The notes beneath the pieces were generated by a model. It saw only the letters and a list, made by a program, of their open reading frames with translations. It did no database searches and was not told the DNA's origin. This document shows positions 56,911-64,000 of a DNA stretch of 64,000 nucleotides, piece after piece. Source of the stretch: Haemonchus contortus (taxonomy: Eukaryota; Nematoda; Chromadorea; Rhabditida; Trichostrongylidae); NCBI GenBank assembly GCA_000469685.2, contig LS997562.1, positions 665,001 through 729,000 on the forward strand. Reading direction: 5' to 3'. The translations under genes were made by a program, and so were the position numbers. Numbering within the stretch: position 1 is the first letter of the stretch; every line of letters starts with the position of its first letter.

Positions 56911-57105
56911 CGTGGCGTAGTGGCAAGTAGCGCACTATCACACGTGCATGGGCACGGGATCGAATAGCGGACAGCTAACCGTCTAAGTCAACCAGGCCTT
57001 CTTTCCTCCGAGATTTTTTGTTGGCTACTAGACCCATCGGGGTGGATGAAAGCACTGATTTATACATCAACTGCCACCGCGATCATTGCATAGGCCACGT
57101 GAGCA
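56911..57105 (+). mobile_element. tRNA-derived SINE-like repeat, copy A
   Basis: TGGCGTAGTGG at 56913-56923 fits the pol III A-box consensus TGGCNNAGTGG exactly. GGGATCGAATAGC about 34 bases further on is B-box-like. The body ends with GGATGAAAGCACTGATTTAT and TGCCACCGCGATCATTGCA, shared with copies B and C. Confidence 0.7.
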
Positions 57106-57305
57106 TTCGACACGCCACTAGGATTCTGATGGTAGAAGCGGGAGCACGTCCTTCAGACGGGATTGATCAACGCTCTAAAAACTTAATCTTTCATCCTCAA
57201 TGATTAACAAATATAGACGTCTTTTCATACATCTTATTGTTTAAGGCCCTCTTGCTTGTGTGTATGCGTATTTATATATACTTGTGTGCGTGTATATATA
57301 TGTTA

Positions 57306-57739
57306 TGTATGTATGTATGTATGTATGTATGTATGTATGTATGTATGTATGTATGTATGTATGTATGTATGTATGTATGTATGTATGTATGTATGTATGT
57401 ATGTATGTATGTATGTATGTATGTATGTATGTATGTATGTATGTATGTATGTATGTATGTATGTATGTATGTATGTATGTATGTATGTATGTATGTATGT
57501 ATGTATGTATGTATGTATGTATGTATGTATGTATGTATGTATGTATGTATGTATGTATGTATGTATGTATGTATGTATGTATGTATGTATGTATGTATGT
57601 ATGTATGTATGTATGTATGTATGTATGTATGTATGTATGTATGTATGTATGTATGTATGTATGTATGTATGTATGTATGTATGTATGTATGTATGTATGT
57701 ATGTATGTATGTATGTATGTATGTATGTATGTATGTATG

Positions 57740-57771
<32 letters not shown>

Positions 57772-58050
57772 TGTATGTATGTATGTATGTATGTATGTAT
57801 GTATGTATGTATGTATGTATGTATGTATGTATGTATGTATGTATGTATGTATGTATGTATGTATGTATGTATGTATGTATGTATGTATGTATGTATGTAT
57901 GTATGTATGTATGTATGTATGTATGTATGTATGTATGTATGTATGTATGTATGTATGTGTATGTATGTATGTATGTATGTATGTATGTATGTATGTATGT
58001 ATGTATGTATGTATGTATGTGTGTATGTATGTATGTATGTATGTATGTGT
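57306..58050. repeat. (TGTA)n microsatellite, about 740 bp
   Basis: About 185 copies of TATG/TGTA with three visible interruptions (near 57740, 57958 and 58020). It is the complement of the CATA unit at 8555-11286. Open frames on both strands across it are artefacts. Confidence 0.97.
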
Positions 58051-58330
58051 TTGTTTGTTTGTGTATTTGTGTATGGATGGATGAGTGGGTGGGTGGATAT
58101 GTGTGTGTGTGTGGCATCGAAATTCCACAGCTACGGCTGCCCTGCCCAAGAGTGTTAAAATTTAAAAAAAGATAGATGTAAGATACAAAAAGGAAAGGTG
58201 TTGACGTGGAGCGAGGGCGAGAGGGGTTAATAACAAGTGGTTAGGTCAGATAGAGAGACCTGAAAGCTAGAGCTGATGAAATACTCGTACCTTTTCCCTT
58301 AACCTTGGAACCTTCACACGTCGGCGAGTT
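58051..58330. other. Nothing recognised
   Basis: A short stretch between the microsatellite and the LINE 3' tail, with no open frame of interest. Confidence 0.4.
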
Positions 58331-59051
58331 ATTTATTTATTTATTTAGTGCACGCTCAGGTGCGCGAACTACAATTCCATAATGTATTAATTCAACAACC
58401 TACAATCGAATGAAAGTAAATCATGGTTCAAAACAAACGGTAATAAGATCTCCAGTTAGGGGTGTAGGAGAAGAAAAAAATGAACCGAAGCAGAAGTGCA
58501 CTACAGAAAGTTTAGATAGTTAATAAGAGCTGTATGGTAAAAGAGCAAAGAGCTAAAGTTAAGGAGCATCTACTTTTGATTTCAGTAGGCAGATGACGCT
58601 AGAGATAACGTCACTCCCAAACAGACACTAGCATACCTGTGGAATCGGAGACCGAATTTTCGGATGTTAAGTATTCCTACCCCTAACAATTCAGACTCCG
58701 ACCCACATTACGATTATCACAGCCTTAAACGAATCATCAGTTTGGAATGAAAAAGAGTAGTGCAAATTCACTTCTAGTGGAGGGGACTCATAACTAATCT
58801 TAATAAACCTCTCACTGGAGACTTTCTATCTAATGAAGTGAATCCGGTGGAAGTAAAATTAGATTCCAACAAAGCAAACAAACAAACAAGAAGTGAGTTA
58901 TAACGCAAAAGAAAAGAAAAGAATCGAAAGTCCAGCAGCGAGCTCTTTATTTCACCACGAGTCAACCTAGTTTGAAAATCGTCGCAAAAAGCATCAGCGG
59001 GAAGAAGCTACAAGCGAAATGCTGAATGGATACACGTGTTTTGGAAGAGTT

Positions 59052-61837
59052 TCAAAAGTCTTGTATTCCAAATCGTGATAGCAAATCGATCTTCTTCAAC
59101 CTGTTTTTAAAAACGTAGCTGTTTTGGACAGCAAGAATATCAGGTGGTAACATCTGAAGCCATTTTGCCCCACGGAAAAATAGAGAGTTAGAAGCTTTGC
59201 AGTACTATTTTTTCATAAGTTTAGGGCAATGTAGAGAGAGCTTGTTAGCGCGCCCTTGACAAGGCCTGAAAATCCAGTAAGTTGTTAGGCTACAGCTTTA
59301 GTTCACCCTTCAGAAGCTTGACACAGAAAACCAAATCGTTAAAGATGCGTCGATAAAGAAGCGATTTGAGTTTGAAACGATGCAGGCGCTCCCTGTAACC
59401 AGGCATAGCAATAGGGTAGTCTGGATTCGGATAGCATCGATACATCAACATTCTTGTGAATGTTTGCTGAACCTTCTCTATTTTCACTTGGAGCTTCTCT
59501 GTGTAGGGACTCCAGATCTGTGACCCATATTCCAGAACTAGGACTACATAAGCCTTGTAAAAGTCTCGTCAAAATTGATGCATCGTTGTATCGAATGTTT
59601 CGGAAAATAGCAAAAAGAACATCAAATGCCTCCTGTACGATTAAGCTAATGTGATGATCAAAATTCAGTCCCGAGTTCATATGAAAGCCGAGGTCACGAA
59701 CTTCTTCGAAGGTCCGTAGAACTACGTCTTTGTATGTATATGGTACCATGATGTCTCTCCCCATATGAAGTACAGATGTTTTTGACAAGTTCACAGGTAT
59801 TTCCCAGGCATTAGCCCACTCCATCATGTTATAATGGACTGGGTTGAGGCTTGGTGAATACGATCATGAGTGCTTTCAGTGTAAACGGCGTATACCTTTA
59901 TATCGTCCGCATACATGCAAACCTTCACTTCTGGATGCGTAGTCAAAAGATTAGGTAAATCATAGGTATATATCAAGAACAGAAGAGGTGACAAAACACC
60001 ACCTTGCGGCACGCCGCTGGTGCATGGGTATCGCCTCGAGAAGGAATTTCCGACTAACACATGTATCTATGGCTCAGATAGGACCGCAACCACTCAAAAA
60101 GTGTTCCAGTGACACCTAGCTCCCAAAGCTTTAAGAGTAGTTTATCGTGACTAACTTTATCAAATGCTTTTGATATGTCAAAATAGATCACGTCCACACC
60201 TTGGTTTTTATTGATAGCCAAATTCCACTCGAATGTACAGTCAGCCATCAGCGTGCATGTGGAAGCACCCACTGGGAAACCATGTTGTTTAAGGGGTATA
60301 AGTTTGTTCCTAGTCAAATAATGTTCGAGTTTGTCACGTATAACTCTTTCTAGCACCTTAATGGTAGGAGTAGTGATACTAATCGGGCGAAAAGACAATA
60401 CCACATTCGCATTCGAAACTTTCGGAATCGCTGTCATGATAGATTCTTTCCAGGCAGAAGGAATTTCACAGAAAATTAGGGAGGCGTTCAAAATCATACA
60501 TATGGGCTTGTAAAGAGAGTGAGCACACTTCTTATATACAATCTGGGGAATGGCATCGAACGGCGAAGAGCAAGAGTTTTCGAGTGACTTTAGAATTCGA
60601 CGTAACTCTCCGGGAGGTATCATGTGAGATAAAGAATCTGGCTGGGAACCGCTTTCTAAAGCTGATTCGCGCTGACTACCGATGCTGTATACACAGAAGA
60701 AAAGAATTGAGCGAGAGCTTCCGCTTTCTCATAATCACTCGAGACCTCTTTACCAGAGCAGTCTCGAAGCATCGGTACAAAAGGCGGCGATTTTATCTTA
60801 TTTCTGTTTTTAAAGAGAGCAAATAACTTCCTTTTATCGGCACTGGATGTGGCTCGCCTTTCTTTATAAGCCAAATATCTTTTAAATGGTGATCCAGCTC
60901 CTTGCAGATCTGCTTATAACGACAGAGAGCCGAAAGAAAAGTCTGTGCCTCTGAAAAAAACCTGGCTTTTTGTGCCATCAAATTATTGATGTGTTTCGGA
61001 TACTACACCTGTTGAATTTTCTTAGTCTCAAAAGGCACAAACTTAGCAAATCCAGAATAGAGAATGCGGCTGAATCTTTTGTAGAGGTCGTCTACAGATC
61101 TGTATCCCTCAAATGCACCTTGACAATCAATGGAGGAAAAGTAATTAGAGAGCGAGGCAAAATCTGCCTTGAAAAAGTTAGGTAAAGGAAGTTCCTTGAA
61201 CTCAGGCTGCGCTATGGTAATGTCGAATGCGACTATACTATGATCGGACTCAACAAAAGGCGGACAAACACGAACATCCTTGACGACTGGAGCATTAGCC
61301 AGCACTATATCCAGAATCGAGCTTCCACGCGTAGGCTGGGTGACATGCTGAACTAATGAACAACATTCAAAAAATTCAAGAAACATTGAGACGCAGAACT
61401 TTTAGCCTTCCATGTCATCCAGTCTATGTCGAGGTTAAAATCGCCGAGAACAATTAGATGCTTGTTCAAAACACAGTGGTCGAGTATAATTCCAAAAAGA
61501 CCTTCGTCGTCATCAGAGGTTGAGTTAGGAGGACGATATATCAAAATAACCTAAATCTTGTGCAGGAAAAAATCAAATCCTCGGAGGCAGAGAAGTTGTG
61601 ACTTCAAACGGGGAGTAGCCGTGGTAGCTAAACTTATCATGTTCTTGGCTAGGCAACACACTCCACCACCTCTAAACCCTGTTCGATCAATACGACGAAC
61701 GTATAGGGACGACCTGACAGGATTTCAGAATCTGGTATTTTGACTGACAACCAAGTTTTCTTGTAAGCATCTAGAAAATACTGAAGGTGATGAAGTTTGT
61801 TGCACAGACTTCTAGAATTAAACAGGTAACATTTCAT
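59052..61837 (-). pseudogene. CR1-like ORF2 (endonuclease + reverse transcriptase), frameshifted
   Basis: The ATG at 61837 opens MKCYLFNSRSLCNKLHHLQ. Endonuclease boxes follow: VLGDFNLDIDW near 61440 and ESDHSIVAFD near 61235. RT boxes are SSPFDAIPQIVYKKC, SFRPISITT, VIYFDISKAFDKVSHDKLL, SGVPQGGVLSPLLF (about 60000) and VCMYADDIKVY (about 59910). The C-terminus reads YWIFRPCQGR and LLSRFGIQDF before a stop at 59052. The product would nick target DNA and copy the element RNA. The pieces lie in different frames, with breaks near 61545, 61390, 60880, 60055, 59825 and 59500. Confidence 0.85.
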
Positions 61838-62558
61838 TCTGGGAGATGTCCCGCGACGGGCTGGGGGTTTCCCGATTTCCATAATTTAGGTAGCTCATCG
61901 GCACGCCTCAACTCGCCGCGGTACACCACCCAGACACGACTGTTCAGCTGGTCATTTCGCTTTTTACACTCCAACCGAAGTTGTTTCTCTAGAGTGCGCT
62001 CTGCAGGTGTCAGGCTCTTCTCACAAATACAGTCGATGGGCTGGAAGCGCGTAGGCGGTGACTGTTGGTAAGCGCTCTGATCCAGTGATTCCTCGACGGC
62101 ACAACCAGTTTGACCAGCCTTGGACGCGAAATGTCAGGTTTACCCATGCGGTATACTTCAACTGGTCTACACTCGACTCCTAAAATGTCGAGTAATTCAG
62201 ACACCTTAACCTCTAACTCCCGTTGCTTGCCAGAAGGGGGAACATTGGGGCTAGACTCAGGAATCCCTGAGATAACCAAACTACGGCCCCTTTTATCCGC
62301 CTCCGCAGCATCAGCAATGGTTTGAGGCAATTTAGAGACGAGAGCATTCAAAAACTTCGCTATGACAGGGTCCTTTATCTGTTCGTTCCGTTCCATCGTG
62401 GCGCTCACGAGTTCACTCATGGACATATTTGCGATTTCTAAGTCAGCAGGGCAGTTTTCCGGAACATTAGGGCTCACATTTGACGTTTCCTCAACACTGC
62501 TCTTCATTCGTGGGCGCAATCGATATGATGACATAATGACAATCAAACACTTGATCAC
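61834..62558 (-). pseudogene. CR1-like ORF1, one frameshift
   Basis: The N-terminal 182 codons (62558-62010; the likely true start is MSSYRLRPRMKSS a few codons in) contain LVISGIPESS, LLDILGVECRPVEVYRMG and RPRLVKLVVPSRNHWIRAL, as in nucleic-acid-binding ORF1 proteins of nematode CR1 elements. A single shift near 62018 moves the tail (SLTPAERTLEKQLRLECKKR to VAGHLPE) into another frame. Its TGA overlaps the ORF2 ATG as ATGA. Confidence 0.75.
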
Positions 62559-62600
62559 GAAACTATCACCAATAAACTTGAACTTATCTGTACCGCTACG

Positions 62601-63194
62601 TCGTCGACGAAATATCGACTCCTCAAACTGCTGTCTTCAATGAAGCTGTACGATATGATAAGAATACCGTGTCGTAATGATAAACAAGATGAGATAGGAC
62701 CAGGATAAACGGCGATTCAGCAGAGTGGGGGGGGGGGTACACACGACCGCTCAAGACGACCGCAATTGAGAATGAGAGGGTTATGTGGTGTGTGACGGGT
62801 TCGTGGATGGTTGGTGACAAGGAGTGGTGACACCTACCAAATGTTAATAAGAGACCTTCAATGGCAAAACCTATTGAATCATCTCCTCTTTCGAATCATC
62901 TTTTCAGTATGCAAAGTACGAGTAAGGTTAGATCGTCGACGAATTGTTGAAAAAATGGTGCATTAATAGCTGATTAAAGCTTATAAAGTGTCTTGGGAGG
63001 TTTGAGCTGTAAATTACCAATTTCTGTGACACTTTCTATCCCGTTTTATTCTATTGAATGTACATAGTTTTGACACCGCGTCTCATAGGATAAGGCGGGC
63101 ATGATAGAATAGTTTTACAAAAAGTAATGGACAAATGCAGTAAAAAGAATCTTTGAAATCAGTGCCATATGGGACGAAGGTATTGTGGTTTTTT
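62601..63194. other. No gene recognised; contains an 11-base G run
   Basis: Includes a homopolymer G tract near 62727-62738 and otherwise short frames. It may include the LINE 5' UTR. Confidence 0.4.
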
Positions 63195-63412
63195 CTCTGC
63201 AACCAGATTATAATGGCTCAGCCTCACAGTCTGAAAAACTTGGACAAATAAAAAAATTAGGTGTTCGGCTGCCACGAGAGTTGAGGAAGATACACTTAAC
63301 TTGGCGAGTTAGTGTCTGCGACTTGCGCTTTGAAGGCAATGAAGCCTACCCCATTCTGAAGCGAATAGTGGCTGTTAATAAAAACCGTAATGTTTACATA
63401 AAGCTACTATAA
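63195..63412 (+). pseudogene. Mariner transposase fragment
   Basis: SEKLGQIKKLGVRLPRELRK, then RRVS-like VSVCDLRFEGNEAYPILKRI and VAVNKNRNVYI, parallels the mariner transposase segment 'KLGKVKKLGRWVPHEL ... LLxRNxxEPFLxRIVTxDEKWxxY'. The catalytic D of the DEKW box is replaced by N and the frame stops soon after. No terminal repeats were found. Confidence 0.65.
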
Positions 63413-63603
63413 ACGATTGCGGTAAGTATCGAATGAATCTGCTTGAACGAGGTCCGAAGCTGATCTCCATTGAAGAAGGTCACGACATCGATTTAGTGAG
63501 AAATAGTCCTAAATGCTCCCGAGTAACCATGATGTTAATTGGACCTCTTCTTTTGAAGACTTCATGAAGCAGTTGAAAAACCCTCGAGTCGGAAAGGAGT
63601 AGC

Positions 63604-63805
63604 GTAATGCTATGACAAGGCCAGAGCGCATGCATTTTTGGTGACTCATCAAAAATTATCAGGGCCTGGCTGTAATAAGTACTTCATCCATCACCGGTCG
63701 GGTCGCCCGGCTCGTGATGGATGAAGCACTTATTTACAGCAAGGCCTTAATAATTTTTGTTGGGTCACCAAAAATGCATGCGCACTGGCCTCGTCATAGC
63801 ATTAC
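63604..63805. mobile_element. Hairpin MITE, about 200 bp
   Basis: GTAATGCTATGACAAGGCCA at the left is mirrored by the right end (TCGTCATAGCATTAC). The roughly 91 bp arms match with few differences around a centre reading CGGTCGGGTCGCCCGGCTC. No coding capacity. The flank repeats GAGTCG and CCCGGCT near 63817-63831, possibly part of a larger element. Confidence 0.8.
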
Positions 63806-63889
63806 ACTACCCGTCGAGTCGCCCGGCTTACGCCGCGTCTCATTCCTTACTTCTATAAAGTAGTTAGAAAATGTAGTTAGGAGAAGAGG

Positions 63890-64000
63890 GATAGTTTCCA
63901 TCCAATACTGAGGGCTAATGTGCAGAGAAGGAAGAGTAGCCGACCTCACCTGTGCTTAGAGACGGTCTCATACAAAAAATATTTTTTCAGCCTAAGCTTC
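63890..64000. repeat. Dispersed repeat, related to 20890-20970
   Basis: GAGTAGCCGACCTCACCTGTG and AGAGACGGTCTCAT match 20911-20950 in order with several substitutions. It is cut by the window end. Confidence 0.4.

Larger units (their letters stand above)
55430..57235. repeat. Decayed interspersed/tandem repeat block
   Basis: Two motifs recur. One is GCTCCTACTGCGCCACTGCG with variants at about 55440, 55571 and 56830. The other is TAATGATTTACA followed by GACGTCTTCT-like sequence and a CACCTC-type end at about 55761, 56408, 56890 and 57200. Their order suggests repeated copies of a longer unit interrupted by the tandem array at 55795-56400 and a SINE-like copy. Confidence 0.55.
58331..62600 (-). 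mobile_element. CR1-like non-LTR retrotransposon, near full length
   Basis: On the minus strand: an ORF1 with a coiled-coil/esterase-free CR1 ORF1 look, an ORF2 with apurinic-type endonuclease and RT, a 3' UTR of about 700 bases, a small GCAC/GTGC stem and an (AAAT)n tail at 58331-58347. The whole layout is kept but ORF2 is broken by several frameshifts. The 5' end was not fixed; 62560-62700 is a guess for the 5' UTR. No target duplication was identified. Confidence 0.85.

Noticed and set aside
57237..58175. Open frames of about 300 codons across the TGTA array
   Set aside because: Same low-complexity artefact; open in several frames on both strands.
62727..62738. G homopolymer as a regulatory G-tract
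   Set aside because: A single run of G without further G-runs cannot form a standard quadruplex; it could be a sequencing feature.

Overview
The window looks like chromosomal DNA of a nematode, most likely a strongylid such as a hookworm. Three things point this way: a split cuticle-type gene with short exons, TTTCAG-like acceptors and candidate trans-splice acceptors before the ATG; a nematode-type mix of BEL/Pao, CR1-like, RTE-like and Penelope-like retroelements with Tc1/mariner DNA elements; and long CATA microsatellites. I see no bacterial genes, rRNA, tRNA or CRISPR. All calls come from reading the sequence by eye; no database search was run.

Layout. 1-8554 is a BEL/Pao LTR retrotransposon with one uninterrupted 2385-residue polyprotein (765-7922), nearly identical flanking repeats and a primer binding site that fits tRNA-Gly. 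It runs straight into a perfect 2.7 kb (CATA)n array (8555-11286). Two TA-flanked Tc1/mariner-type elements follow, at 11287-11787 and 12674-13938.

14650-41992 on the minus strand is the only host gene I can support. Twenty-six exons joined by phase give 997 residues: signal peptide, six PAN/Apple modules, a ZP domain and an RKKR furin site. This is the architecture of the apical extracellular matrix proteins NOAH (C. elegans) and NompA (Drosophila), and the length fits NOAH-1 best. The final exon or exons were not found. About 90% of the locus is intron, and the introns hold most of the transposons: three copies of a roughly 261 bp palindromic MITE with 9-10 bp target duplications, other palindromic elements, a decayed Penelope-like retroelement with RT and GIY-YIG parts, LINE and SINE fragments, and transposase relics.

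42000-53400 is mostly featureless intergenic DNA with one SINE-like copy and a few weak ORFs. 53402-54230 is a 5'-truncated RTE-type LINE. 55430-57235 is a decayed repeat block containing a tandem array of about 130 bp period and another SINE-like copy. 57306-58050 is a (TGTA)n array. 58331-62560 is a near full-length but frameshifted CR1-like LINE on the minus strand. A mariner fragment and a 200 bp hairpin element close the window.

The host gene would act in the cuticle or apical extracellular matrix. Everything else recognised is mobile DNA or its debris, much of it nested: a MITE inside the Penelope-like GIY-YIG region, a SINE inside a TIR element, and a MITE inside another GC-rich element.
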